In this document: piece after piece, positions 35,801 to 45,602 of the stretch
Layout of the letters: the number at the start of each line of letters is the position of its first letter
Position numbering within the stretch: the first letter of the stretch is position 1
Assembly (NCBI RefSeq): GCF_003574395.1
Contig: NZ_QMJY01000081.1
Coordinates: 1-64,000, forward strand
Reading direction: 5' to 3'
DNA: 64,000 nt
Source of the DNA: Tabrizicola thermarum
Lineage (GTDB): Bacteria; Pseudomonadota; Alphaproteobacteria; Rhodobacterales; Rhodobacteraceae
The notes under the pieces: generated by a model
The model's database searches: none
What the model saw: only the letters and a program-made list of their open reading frames with translations
What the model was told of the DNA's origin: nothing
Made by a program: the position numbers and the translations under genes

Positions 35801-37415
35801 TCACCTGGCTGAAGTTCTGGCGGAAGTAATGGCTCAGCGGCCGGTAGACCGACGACAGCACCGCCGGCGGCGTGTCATCGCCCATCGAGGCGACCATTTC
35901 CTTGCCGTCCTCGGCCATCGGGGCCAGGACCTGCTCCAGCTCCTCGATGGTGAACCCCGCGGCGATCTGGCGCTTGCGCAGCTCGGCGCCGGCATAGGTC
36001 TGCGTCTCGGGGACGTCGCGCAGCAGGCTGTTCAGATCGACGACCTTCTCGATCCACTCGCCATAGGGCTGGGCGGCGGCCAGTTTGTCTTTCATCTCGG
36101 TGTCGTGGTAGAGCTTGCCCTCCACCATGTCGACCGCGATCATCTGCCCCGGCCCCAGCGCGCCCTTCTCGCGCACGGTGCTTTCGTCGACCGGAACCAT
36201 CCCGGCCTCGGACCCCGCGATCAGCATCCCGTCGCCGGTGATGACATAGCGCATCGGGCGCAGACCGTTCCGGTCGAGGCCCCCGCAGACCCAGCGCCCA
36301 TCGGTCATGGCAAGCGCGGCGGGGCCGTCCCAGGGCTCGATCACCGAGTTGCAGTAGGAATACATATCCGCCCAGGCCTTGGGCATGTTCACCGTCTGCT
36401 TCGACCAGGCCTCGGGCACCAGCATGGTCTTGGCCATGGGGGCCGACCGCCCCGAACGCACCAGCACCTCGAACACCGCATCCAGCGCGCCCGAGTCAGA
36501 CGTTCCCCCCGGAATGATCGGCTTGATGTCCTCGGCCGCCTCGCCGAAGTTGTTCGACGCCATGCGGATTTCATGGGACTTCATCCAGTTGATGTTGCCC
36601 TTCAGCGTGTTGATCTCGCCGTTGTGCGCCAGCATCCGGAACGGCTGGGCCAGCCACCACTGCGGGAAGGTGTTGGTGCTGTAACGCTGGTGATAGATCG
36701 CGAAGGCGCTTTCGAACCGCTCGTCCATCAGGTCGGGGTAGAAGGTCGCCACCTGCTCGGCCAGCATCATCCCCTTGTAGATGATCGACCGGCAGGACAG
36801 GCTGCACAGATACATCCCCTGGATGCCCGCCGCCGTCGCCGCCTTCTCGATCCGGCGGCGGATGATGTAGAGCTCGCGCTCGAACTGCTCCTGGTCGATG
36901 TCCTTTTCGCAGCGGATCAGGATCTGCTCGATCTCGGGCCGGGTCGCATTGGCCTTCTCGCCCAGCACGCTCACATCCACCGGCACATGCCGCCAGCCGT
37001 AGATGTAATGCCCCATCCGCAGGACTTCGGATTCCACGATGGTCCTGCACCGCTCTTGAGCACCGAAGTCCGTCCGCGGCAGGAACACCTGCCCCACGGC
37101 GATCAGCTTCTGCGTGTCGGGCTCATGCCCCGTCCGGCGCACCTGGTCATAGAAGAACCTGACCGGGATCTGCACATGGATCCCCGCCCCGTCGCCGGTC
37201 TTCCCATCCGCATCCACCGCGCCGCGATGCCAGACCGCCTTCAGCGCGTTGATGCCGTTCTCCACCACCTTGCGCGACGGCTTGCCGCTGATGGAAACCA
37301 CCAGTCCCACGCCGCAGGACGAATGCTCATCCTCGGCCCGGTAAAGCCCGTTCGCATCCAGCCAGGCGCGCTTTTCTTCCTCGGCCTTCACCCAGGCGGC
37401 ATCGTATTTCGTCAT
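32877..37415 (-). CDS. gltB: Glutamate synthase, large subunit
   Basis: Protein of 1512 residues, the NADPH-GOGAT alpha subunit that makes glutamate from glutamine and 2-oxoglutarate. A 33-residue propeptide is removed to expose the catalytic cysteine C34 (EHSSCGVGLV), the class II amidotransferase nucleophile. The FMN-barrel synthase domain carries GEGGEDPAHF and SGHNGGTGASP, and the 3Fe-4S cluster cysteines lie near residue 1140 in MVRQCQSNTCPVGVC. The C-terminus is the beta-helix GXGXG domain. The ATG at 37415 with GAGGGG upstream gives the usual propeptide. It is the last gene of gltD-secreted protein-GFA-gltB and ends at a hairpin. Confidence 0.96.
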   Translation of the reverse strand: MTKYDAAWVKAEEEKRAWLDANGLYRAEDEHSSCGVGLVVSISGKPSRKVVENGINALKAVWHRGAVDADGKTGDGAGIHVQIPVRFFYDQVRRTGHEPDTQKLIAVGQVFLPRTDFGAQERCRTIVESEVLRMGHYIYGWRHVPVDVSVLGEKANATRPEIEQILIRCEKDIDQEQFERELYIIRRRIEKAATAAGIQGMYLCSLSCRSIIYKGMMLAEQVATFYPDLMDERFESAFAIYHQRYSTNTFPQWWLAQPFRMLAHNGEINTLKGNINWMKSHEIRMASNNFGEAAEDIKPIIPGGTSDSGALDAVFEVLVRSGRSAPMAKTMLVPEAWSKQTVNMPKAWADMYSYCNSVIEPWDGPAALAMTDGRWVCGGLDRNGLRPMRYVITGDGMLIAGSEAGMVPVDESTVREKGALGPGQMIAVDMVEGKLYHDTEMKDKLAAAQPYGEWIEKVVDLNSLLRDVPETQTYAGAELRKRQIAAGFTIEELEQVLAPMAEDGKEMVASMGDDTPPAVLSSVYRPLSHYFRQNFSQVTNPPIDSLREGRVMSLKTRFGNLKNVLDESSSQTEILVLESPFIANREFEVMVERFGDQVAFIDCTFPVGEGLDDLRQGLERIRAEAEDAVRSGAGQLVLTDEHQGPEKVGMPMILATSAVHSWLTRKGLRTFCSVNVRSAECIDPHYFAVLIGCGATTVNPYLAQDSIADRIERGLLDGPLTEAMRRYRDAIDAGLLKIMSKMGISVISSYRGGLNFEAVGLSRAMVAEYFPGMQSRISGIGLTGIEQKLEEVHRRGWLGGADVLPIGGFYKARRTGEKHAWEAQTMHMLQSACDRASYDIWKQYSAAMRANPPIHLRDLLDIKPLGKPVPIEEVESITSIRKRFVTPGMSLGALSPEAHKTLNVAMNRIGAKSDSGEGGEDPAHFTPEPNGDNPSAKIKQVASGRFGVTAEYLNACEELEIKVAQGAKPGEGGQLPGMKVTALIARLRHSTPGVTLISPPPHHDIYSIEDLAQLIYDLKQINPRAKVCVKLVSSSGVGTIAAGVAKAKADVILISGHNGGTGASPATSIKYAGLPWEMGLTEAHQVLAMNNLRERVTLRTDGGLRTGRDIVMAAMMGAEEYGIGTAALIAMGCIMVRQCQSNTCPVGVCTQDERLRAKFTGTADKVVNLITFYAQEVREILASIGARSMDEIIGRADLLTQVSRGAANLDDLDLNPLLITVDGARSITYDRTKPRNAVPDTLDAEIIRDGARFFEDGEKMQLSYAVRNTHRTIGTRASSHIVKKFGMRNALQPDHLTVKLTGSCGQSLGAFAVRGLKLEVQGDANDYVGKGLSGGTITVRPMMSSPLKAEENTIIGNTVLYGATDGFLFASGRAGERFAVRNSGAHVVVEGCGSNGCEYMTGGVAVILGRIGANFGAGMTGGMAYVYDPDGVAEDFMNLESILTCAVGHPHWEMQLKGLIARHLEETGSRIAERILGNWDRERRNFLQVCPKEMVERLPYPLSDEVAKVPAE

Positions 37416-37425
37416 GGCTTGCCCC

Positions 37426-37869
37426 TCACTCACTGGCCAGTAGCGGGAATTTTTCCACACACTGCGCGCGCGTCAAAACGTTGCGACCCTCGCCTGCAAA
37501 AGCATAGCTGTCGGGCTTTTGGTCGATGTAGATCTCGTTGGTCATGGTCAGCCCGTTCGCATCGTCGAACAGGCCCACCGGCAGTTCCAGGTTGCCCGCA
37601 TAGGGCCCGTCCACGGTCACCCGGAACCACAGGGACGAGCCGCATTCGGCGCACCAGGCCCGCTCGCCCCAGGCCGAGGACTGGCGCTTGGCCACATGAT
37701 CCAAGCCCGTCCACTCCACTTTCTCCCGTGGCACCGTGATCCCCAAGAGCGCCGAGCCCGTCCACTTCCGGCACATCGGGCAATGGCAGACGCCGAAATT
37801 CGTCCCCGTCAGCGATGCCTTGAACCGCACCGCGCCGCAGAGACAGCCGCCTGTCCGCTCAAGGTTCAT
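37426..37869 (-). CDS. GFA-domain (Mss4-fold) zinc protein
   Basis: Protein of 147 residues with the zinc-binding cysteine pattern of the GFA (glutathione-dependent formaldehyde-activating-like) family: GGCLCGAVRF, then CHCPMCRKW and CAECGS. Many members are not formaldehyde enzymes, and the true function is unknown. The start at 37869 is backed by GGAGG seven bases upstream and overlaps the end of the secreted-protein gene by 11 bases. It starts the block that continues into gltB 10 bases later, so it is co-transcribed with glutamate synthase. Confidence 0.85.
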   Translation of the reverse strand: MNLERTGGCLCGAVRFKASLTGTNFGVCHCPMCRKWTGSALLGITVPREKVEWTGLDHVAKRQSSAWGERAWCAECGSSLWFRVTVDGPYAGNLELPVGLFDDANGLTMTNEIYIDQKPDSYAFAGEGRNVLTRAQCVEKFPLLASE

Positions 37870-38554
37870 GGGCAACCCTCCAGACCGGAAGCTCCGCCGT
37901 CAGCGCGTCGCAGTCGAACAGCGGCTGGCTCGACAGGAACCCCTCTTCCCCCGGAAAGATGAACTGCACGGGAGAGCCGTCGATCGGCAGCCACTGGCCA
38001 TCGCCGAGGTCGGTTTCCCCCGGCCCGGCGAAGAACAGCCGCCATTCGGGGTGGACATATTCGTTGCCCTTCGACCGGCGCAGGACATTGCCGGACCGGT
38101 CGTATTCGGTGAAATCGACCTCGGTCTGGCTCAGCGTGATCCCGTCGATCAGGACAGTCTTGCCGGTCAGGCGGTCATAGCCTTCGGCGCGGCTTCCCGT
38201 CCCGTCGGCCTTCGACAGGCTGAAGCTCCAGGTATCCATGCCCTCGGCGATCAGTTCCGTCAGGCTGGCAGGATCGGCCGGGCCGGGGTCAAGCACCTGC
38301 TTGATCGGATCATAGCTTTCAAGCCATTGGCCCTCGGCATCGATCCGCGAATAGAAGAACGGCCCCTCCTGGTCGATGTCCACCCGCCACTGATCGCCCG
38401 GAGCATCGCCCTGGCAGCGATAGTAGTGCGACACCCGGCAGGCCTTGGACTGCACCGTCATGAAGACCTCGCAGCCCTCTGGCGCCGTCCAGGTCCCGGC
38501 CAGCGCGGGGGCGGGCAGAGCGGTCAGGCAGGCTAGGATCAGGAACTTCCGCAT
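37859..38554 (-). CDS. Secreted protein of unknown function
   Basis: Protein of 231 residues. The N-terminus RKFLILACLTALPAPALA is a clear signal peptide, followed by a mature part of mixed beta structure with three cysteines near its start (EGCEVFM, SKACRV, YRCQGD) that may form disulfides. I do not recognise the family. The start at 38554 is chosen at the signal peptide; the reading frame is open upstream across most of the gap to gltD but gives no plausible protein. It lies 100 bases downstream of gltD and overlaps the GFA gene by 11 bases, so it belongs to the gltD-gltB transcription unit. Confidence 0.68.
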   Translation of the reverse strand: MRKFLILACLTALPAPALAGTWTAPEGCEVFMTVQSKACRVSHYYRCQGDAPGDQWRVDIDQEGPFFYSRIDAEGQWLESYDPIKQVLDPGPADPASLTELIAEGMDTWSFSLSKADGTGSRAEGYDRLTGKTVLIDGITLSQTEVDFTEYDRSGNVLRRSKGNEYVHPEWRLFFAGPGETDLGDGQWLPIDGSPVQFIFPGEEGFLSSQPLFDCDALTAELPVWRVAHEP

Positions 38555-38657
38555 CGCCGTTTCACCTTGGATCAGGTCACACATCCTGACATTTGAGTTT
38601 CCCTGCACCCTGCGCGCGCATGCATGGCATGACTGTGCATCGAATACGCGGCGCAGC

Positions 38658-40094
38658 CTACTCCGCCGCCACCGCCCCGGTCTGGGCCAGATACCCCAGG
38701 ATCGCCTCTGCCGCCTCGCGCCCGTCGCGGATGGCCCAGACGACCAGAGACGCCCCACGCACGATGTCGCCCGCCGCATAGACGCCAGGCAGGCTGGTTT
38801 CATGCGTGCGGAAATCGGCCTTGATCGTGCCCCAGCGGGTCACCTTCAGCTCGGGCACGCCCCAGAGCGTCGGCAGATCCTCCGGCTCGAACCCCAGCGC
38901 CTGGATCACCAGATCGGCGGGTTCCACATAATCGGCGCCCTCGATCACTTCGGGCGTTTGCCGCCCCGTCGCATCCGCTGGGCCAAGGCGCATCTTCTGC
39001 ACCATCACGCCCTCGACCTCGGTGCCGCCGGTGAACCCTTTGGGGGCCGAAAGCCACACGAATTCAACGCCTTCCTCTTCGGCGTTCGCCACTTCGCGCT
39101 GCGACCCCGGCATGTTCGCCCGGTCGCGGCGATAGAGGCACTTCACCGACAGCGCTCCCTGCCGGATCGCCGTGCGCACGCAGTCCATCGCCGTGTCGCC
39201 GCCGCCGATCACCACGACCCGCTTGCCGCTGGCGTTCAGCTCGCCGCTGTCATACTCCGGCACCTCGTCGCCAAACCCGTGCCTGTTCGACGCCGTCAGG
39301 TAATCCAGCGCCTTCACGATCCCCTTGGCGCCCACGCCCGGAGCCTCGATGTCACGCGCCTTGTAGACGCCCGTCGCGATCAGCACTGCATCGTGCTGCC
39401 CCCGGATCGCGTCGAAGGTGATGTCCTCGCCCACGTTGCAGTTCAAGACGAAGTTCACGCCCCCATCCGCCAGCTGAGCGTTGCGGCGTTCCACCACGTC
39501 CTTCTCCAGCTTGAAGCCGGGGATGCCATAGGTCATCAGCCCGCCCGCCCGGTCATAGCGGTCATAGACCGTGACCTGCACGCCCTGCCGCCGCAGCAGA
39601 TCCGCCGCGGCAAGTCCGCCCGGCCCCGCGCCGATGATCCCCACGCTTTCGGGGCGTTCGGCACGGGGGCGGATCGGCTTGACCCAGCCTTCCTCCCAGG
39701 CGGTGTCGGTGATGTATTTCTCCACCGCGCCGATCGTCACCGTGCCATGGCCCGACTGCTCGATCACGCAGTTGCCTTCGCAGAGGCGGTCCTGAGGGCA
39801 GATGCGGCCGCAGATCTCGGGGAAGGTGTTGGTGGCCTGGCTCAGCTCATAGGCCTCTTGCAATCGGCCCTCCGCCGTCAGCTTCAACCAGTCGGGGATG
39901 TTGTTGTGCAGGGGGCAATGCGACTGGCAATAGGGCACGCCGCACTGGCTGCACCGGCTGGCCTGTTCGGCGGCCTTCCTGTCCGCGAACTCCCGGTAAA
40001 TCTCGTGGAAATCCTGCGCGCGCGAGGATGCATCACGTTTTTCCGGCATCTCTTTGCCGACCGTGACGAATTTCAGCATCTTCTGCGTGGCCAT
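38658..40094 (-). CDS. gltD: Glutamate synthase, small subunit
   Basis: Protein of 478 residues that passes NADPH electrons through FAD and two 4Fe-4S clusters to GltB. N-terminal cluster cysteines appear in RCSQCGVPYCQSHCP and ICGRICPQDRLCEGNC, followed by the FAD motif GIIGAGPGGLAAAD and the NADPH motif VVVIGGGDTAMDC. I use ATG 40094, which gives the MATQKMLKF start known for the family; an upstream in-frame GTG at 40109 with AGGA five bases before it is a real alternative. It heads the glt unit and has two 26-bp direct repeats in its 5' region. Confidence 0.95.
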   Translation of the reverse strand: MATQKMLKFVTVGKEMPEKRDASSRAQDFHEIYREFADRKAAEQASRCSQCGVPYCQSHCPLHNNIPDWLKLTAEGRLQEAYELSQATNTFPEICGRICPQDRLCEGNCVIEQSGHGTVTIGAVEKYITDTAWEEGWVKPIRPRAERPESVGIIGAGPGGLAAADLLRRQGVQVTVYDRYDRAGGLMTYGIPGFKLEKDVVERRNAQLADGGVNFVLNCNVGEDITFDAIRGQHDAVLIATGVYKARDIEAPGVGAKGIVKALDYLTASNRHGFGDEVPEYDSGELNASGKRVVVIGGGDTAMDCVRTAIRQGALSVKCLYRRDRANMPGSQREVANAEEEGVEFVWLSAPKGFTGGTEVEGVMVQKMRLGPADATGRQTPEVIEGADYVEPADLVIQALGFEPEDLPTLWGVPELKVTRWGTIKADFRTHETSLPGVYAAGDIVRGASLVVWAIRDGREAAEAILGYLAQTGAVAAE

Positions 40095-40154
40095 CGCTGC
40101 GCCCTTCACCGGAATCCTTCGGGCCTGCTGGATATCGTGGATCGACAGGCAATA

Positions 40155-40180
40155 AAAGTCAATATGACTGACCTATATGC
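40155..40180. repeat. 26-bp direct repeat upstream of gltD, copy A
   Basis: Together with copy B (40229-40254) it shows 22 of 26 identical bases, the starts lying 74 bases apart, about seven helical turns. On the gltD strand it contains GCATATAGGT and a TTGAC. It lies about 60-85 bases before the gltD start. It is a candidate operator for a nitrogen regulator or part of a promoter. Confidence 0.6.
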
Positions 40181-40228
40181 AGGTTTTTCTGGAGAAGCGG
40201 CAGAATTTGTGACCTCTGTTGCCTATTT

Positions 40229-40254
40229 AAGGTCAACATTACTTACCTATATGC
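40229..40254. repeat. 26-bp direct repeat upstream of gltD, copy B
   Basis: Second copy of the element at 40155-40180. On the minus strand it reads GCATATAGGTAAGTAATG then TTGACC. It lies in an AT-rich patch unlike the flanking coding DNA. The palindrome GTCA-atat-TGAC is present in copy A only. Confidence 0.6.
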
Positions 40255-40317
40255 CAAACTGCACCCCCGAATCCGCCCCGCGCGCCCCTCAGGACGGTGA
40301 CGCGCAGGGGCTGCGGC

Positions 40318-41160
40318 TCAGTCGGCGATGACGTCCTGTCTCTGCTGGCCAAGTCCCGCGATGCCCAGTTCCACGACATCCCCGGCCTTCAGGTAGCGCG
40401 GCGGCTTCCGGCCCATGCCCACGCCCGGCGGGGTGCCGGTCGAAATGACGTCGCCGGGGTGCAGCGTCATGAACTGCGACAGGTAGCTGACCACATGGGC
40501 AACCCCATAGACCATGGTCCGGGTCGAGCCCTTCTGCATCGTCTCGCCGTTCACCGTCAGCCACATGTCCAGCGCCTGGGGATCGGCGATCTCGTCCCGC
40601 GTGACCAGCCAGGGGCCAAGCTGGCCGAAGTTGTCGCAGCTTTTGCCCTTCGTCCATTGGCCGGCGCGTTCGGTCTGGAAGGCGCGTTCGCTGACGTCAT
40701 TGGCGACGGCATAGCCCGCGACGCAAGACAGCGCCTCCGCCTCCGAGACATATTTCGCCCGCGAGCCGATGATGACGGCCAGTTCAACCTCCCAGTCGGT
40801 CTTGACCGAGCCGCGCGGGATGATGATCGGATCGTTCGGCCCGCAGATCGCGCTGGTCGCCTTCATGAAGATCACCGGCTCGGGCGGAACCTGCATCCCG
40901 CTTTCGGCGGCATGGTCGGCATAGTTCAGGCCAATGCAGATGAACTTGCCGGTCCCGGCGACGCAGGGGCCAAGTCGGGTGCCCTCGGGCACGACCGGCA
41001 GCGCATCGGCCTTCACGCCGCCAAGCATGGCCAGGCCGGGGTCGGACAGAACCGCACCCGCAATGTCCGGCACCAGACCTGACAGGTCACGGATCGTGCC
41101 GTCGGTGTGAAGAAATCCGGGCTTCTCGGCACCCGCAGCCCCGTGACGCAAAAGCTTCAT
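40318..41160 (-). CDS. Fumarylacetoacetate-hydrolase-family enzyme, probable 2,4-diketo-3-deoxy-L-fuconate hydrolase
   Basis: Protein of 280 residues with the FAH fold: IGLNYADHAAESG, EPVIFMKATSAICGPND, the metal-binding DWEVELAVIIG (glutamates) and DVISTGTPPGVG near the C-terminus. In the non-phosphorylative L-fucose route this family splits 2,4-diketo-3-deoxy-L-fuconate to pyruvate and lactate. The neighbouring genes support that reading: the adjacent SDR (nine bases away) and the fucose-dehydrogenase-like SDR upstream. It might equally act in L-rhamnose or 2-keto-3-deoxy-acid breakdown. Last gene of its operon. Confidence 0.8.
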   Translation of the reverse strand: MKLLRHGAAGAEKPGFLHTDGTIRDLSGLVPDIAGAVLSDPGLAMLGGVKADALPVVPEGTRLGPCVAGTGKFICIGLNYADHAAESGMQVPPEPVIFMKATSAICGPNDPIIIPRGSVKTDWEVELAVIIGSRAKYVSEAEALSCVAGYAVANDVSERAFQTERAGQWTKGKSCDNFGQLGPWLVTRDEIADPQALDMWLTVNGETMQKGSTRTMVYGVAHVVSYLSQFMTLHPGDVISTGTPPGVGMGRKPPRYLKAGDVVELGIAGLGQQRQDVIAD

Positions 41161-41169
41161 CTCAGTTCC

Positions 41170-41910
41170 TCAGATATTGGTCCAGCCGCCGTCGATCACA
41201 TGCGCGACGCCCGTGGTATAAGACGACTCGTCAGAGGCAAGGTAAACCACCAGCGCCGCGATTTCTTCCGGCTGGCCGATCCGGCCGATGGGCTGGCGGG
41301 CGACAAAGGCCGCACGGGCGGCATCATAATCTCCCGTTGCGCGCAGACGTTCCTCCAGAGACGGGCTTTCCACCGTGCCGGGGCAGATCGCGTTGCAGCG
41401 GATGCCCTTCGCCACGAAATCGGCCGCGATGGACTTCGTCAGCCCGATGACCCCTGCCTTCGTGGCGCCATAGGCGAACCGGTTGGGGGCCGCGATCACC
41501 GAAGAGGCGACCGAGGCCATGTTGATGATCGACCCGCCCCCCTGCGCCAGCATTCCGGGCAGGAAGGCGCGGCACATCCGGTACATCGCCGTCATGTTCA
41601 GATCGACGCTGAACGCCCATTGCTCTTCGTCGCAGTCAAGGATGGTCCCGTTGGCGACGAAACCCGCGCAGTTGAACAGGATGTCCACCCGACCCGCGGC
41701 CGAGACTGTCGCAGCGATCTCTGAAGGATCGCGGACGTTCAGCAGGCGGGTCTCGATGCCGTATTCCTTCAGACTGTCCAGCGCTGCGGCGTTGATGTCG
41801 GTGGCCAGCACCTGCGCACCCTCGCGCGCCATGGCAATCGCACTGGCTCGCCCGATCCCCTGACCGGCCGCTGTGACCAGCGCGCGCTTTCCCTTCAAAC
41901 GTTCAGTCAA
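41170..41910 (-). CDS. SDR, probable 2-keto-3-deoxy-L-fuconate dehydrogenase
   Basis: Classical SDR of 246 residues: cofactor turn TAAGQGIGRA, catalytic serine in NMASVASSV, YxxxK in FAYGATKAG, and C-terminal GVAHVIDGGWTN, a tail typical of the KDF dehydrogenase group. It would oxidise 2-keto-3-deoxy-L-fuconate with NAD before the hydrolase acts. The start is TTG at 41910, which lies inside the last codons of the mutarotase pseudogene, with GGAGGAGA upstream. This shows that the two genes were once translationally coupled. The gene body itself is intact. Confidence 0.8.
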   Translation of the reverse strand: MTERLKGKRALVTAAGQGIGRASAIAMAREGAQVLATDINAAALDSLKEYGIETRLLNVRDPSEIAATVSAAGRVDILFNCAGFVANGTILDCDEEQWAFSVDLNMTAMYRMCRAFLPGMLAQGGGSIINMASVASSVIAAPNRFAYGATKAGVIGLTKSIAADFVAKGIRCNAICPGTVESPSLEERLRATGDYDAARAAFVARQPIGRIGQPEEIAALVVYLASDESSYTTGVAHVIDGGWTNI

Positions 41911-42121
41911 GATGGAAAATCTCCTCCATTGTCGCCCATCATTTTCCGGGCTTGCGGTTGTCCAGCGACATCTGGCACGGGTTCGTCACGGACCGCCAAT
42001 TCTGCGTCACCGGATCGGCTGCGCTGGCAGCGTCCGCGACAAGGTCCGTGCCGTGACGGTCCCGGGTTGCAGACAGGAAGCCTTCGCCACGCAGCCCGAT
42101 CGTCATCACCGTCCGCTGCAT
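41903..42121 (-). pseudogene. Broken sugar mutarotase (L-rhamnose/L-fucose mutarotase, DUF718 type)
   Basis: The frame starts MQRTVMTIGLR, the N-terminus of DUF718 mutarotases. It then jumps straight to HGTDLVADAASAADPVTQNW and TNPCQMSLDNRKPGK, so about 40 central residues that carry active-site histidine/tyrosine positions are deleted. A TGA (41939-41941) replaces the expected tryptophan codon of the GEWW motif; beyond it the original C-terminus WATMEEIFHLD and a natural stop are still readable in the same frame. Both defects imply a non-functional enzyme. Its start overlaps the stop of the upstream UxaA remnant (TGATG). Confidence 0.82.
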
Positions 42122-42400
42122 CACCTCACCGCCCGGAACTGCCAGGGCACCGAGCATCGGAGCTGGCGATCCTGCCTGCGGCGACGCGGATGAAAAGCGC
42201 GGCCATCTCCCGGCTCCTGTCTCCCGGGGTGACGCAGGAAAGCGCGTCGCCCGCGTTGCGGTCCAGTCCTGGGACAACTTCAAGACCATTTCCAACCTCG
42301 TCGCAACCTTGTTGCAGTGACCCGGCTTGTCACCCGAAGCCAAGCCACAGCCGGTCGTGAAGACCAATGGGCGCGCACCCGGAGTCACCAGCCACGGTGC
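42121..42400 (-). pseudogene. C-terminal remnant of a UxaA-family hydratase
   Basis: Minus-strand reading shows LVFTTGCGLASGDKPGHCNKVAT, which follows the FTTGRG...KP...K(V/L)AT pattern of UxaA/altronate dehydratase. After frame changes it continues with EMAALFIRVAAGR (the helix before the end) and finally VPWQFRAVR with a stop, matching the conserved VPWQxGAV tail. At least two frameshifts and the loss of the N-terminal three quarters make it non-functional. The stop overlaps the mutarotase start (TGATG). In related gene clusters a UxaA-type protein could supply the sugar-acid dehydratase step. The upstream boundary is uncertain. Confidence 0.6.
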
Positions 42401-42507
42401 CCTGCTACCGTGTCGCCCCCGGCAGCACTCGCCGGGGTCGCCCCATCAGGGATATGGCTGTCGCAGCGCAAGGGCGTACCCCGGCGACAGCCCGATCCGG
42501 TCGGCCT

Positions 42508-44723
<2,216 letters not shown>

Positions 44724-45122
44724 CCCGCCACCTGCCTTCCGACCAACTCTGCAGCGGTCGCGGCCCTTGCCTTTGGCGCGCTTCGGTGGCTCACGATGTC
44801 AAGCCCATGAAGGTCCACGGTCGAGGTCACGCCGGCACAAGTCGCCTTGGCATAACGGGACCGCGTCGGTGTGCCGCCGAAATGGAAATGGAGGGCCCCG
44901 CACCCCTACGGGACCCTCCATCCAACCCACGCGCACACCCCTAAGCACCGCGTGATCTGTATAGGGTCCCGGGCGTCCTGCCCTGACTTGTCCGTCTTGC
45001 CTCGAATCCCCCGGTCCGGGCAAGGCTCGAGTGCCAAGGTCTTTAGTCAAATCCGGCAGACCTCATGCGAACGACCCGCGCCCGAGGGACACAGGCCATC
45101 GCAAGATCCCGACGAATGGGCG
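44724..45122. other. Gene-free stretch with an 11-bp hairpin
   Basis: No gene, tRNA or known RNA motif is recognised. At 44890-44919 an 11-base arm (GGAGGGCCCCG) pairs with CGGGACCCTCC with one mismatch around an eight-base loop. On the minus strand it is followed by ATTTCCATTTCG, so it could be a weak terminator, but no minus-strand gene precedes it closely. The kdgK gene ends just to the left. Confidence 0.4.
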
Positions 45123-45464
45123 TCAGGCGTAAACCGACTCCTTGCCGAAATGCTTGACCAGAAGATAGTAGAACACCGCACGATACTTGTTGCGCTCGGA
45201 CTTGCCGTAGGTGTCGATGGCGGCGTTGATGCCTTCCATCAGGCTTGGCCCGTCCTTCAGCCCCAGCTTCTTCATCAGGAAATTGGTCTTGATCCGCTCC
45301 AGCTCTTCCTTGTCCGAGGCAGCGACCGTCTGCGCGTCATTGTCATAGATCGAAGGTCCGCAACCGATCGTGACCTTGGTCAGAAGCGCCATGTCCGGCG
45401 TCATCTTGCATTTGTTGCTCAGATCATCCGCGTATTTCGCGATGAGTTCGTCTCTCTTACCCAT
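45123..45464 (-). CDS. DUF2853 family protein
   Basis: Small soluble protein of 113 residues with the DUF2853 pattern throughout: GKRDELIAKYADDL, LTKVTIGCGPSIYDND, FLMKKLGLKDG and the C-terminal SERNKYRAVFYYLLVKHFG. Nothing is known of its reaction. The start at 45464 is well supported by AGGA four bases upstream. It follows ahcY on the same strand after a 138-base gap with a hairpin, so it may be transcribed separately. Confidence 0.85.
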   Translation of the reverse strand: MGKRDELIAKYADDLSNKCKMTPDMALLTKVTIGCGPSIYDNDAQTVAASDKEELERIKTNFLMKKLGLKDGPSLMEGINAAIDTYGKSERNKYRAVFYYLLVKHFGKESVYA

Positions 45465-45573
45465 GGTATCCTCGTTCCTTTTACCTGTCCCGTTCCGCCA
45501 CGCACGGGCGGAGACGGGGCGAAGCTTAAGGGAACCGGGCCAAACGGCAACGGGAAAGATCGACACGCATTCC

Positions 45574-45593
45574 CCGCAGGCCAAAGCCTGCGG
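45574..45593 (-). terminator. Hairpin after ahcY
   Basis: A perfect 8-bp stem (CCGCAGGC with GCCTGCGG on the minus strand) around TTTG lies ten bases past the ahcY stop. It is followed by GGAATGCG rather than a T run, so termination may be partial. Confidence 0.5.
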
Positions 45594-45602
45594 CAAGCAG
45601 GA

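Noticed and set aside
34887-37739. 950-residue plus-strand open frame opposite gltB
   Set aside because: Shadow of the gltB codon pattern; no recognisable domains and no ribosome-binding site.
44724-45122. Small structured RNA or tRNA in the gap after kdgK
   Set aside because: One GC-rich hairpin is present but no cloverleaf, SRP-like or other known fold could be recognised.
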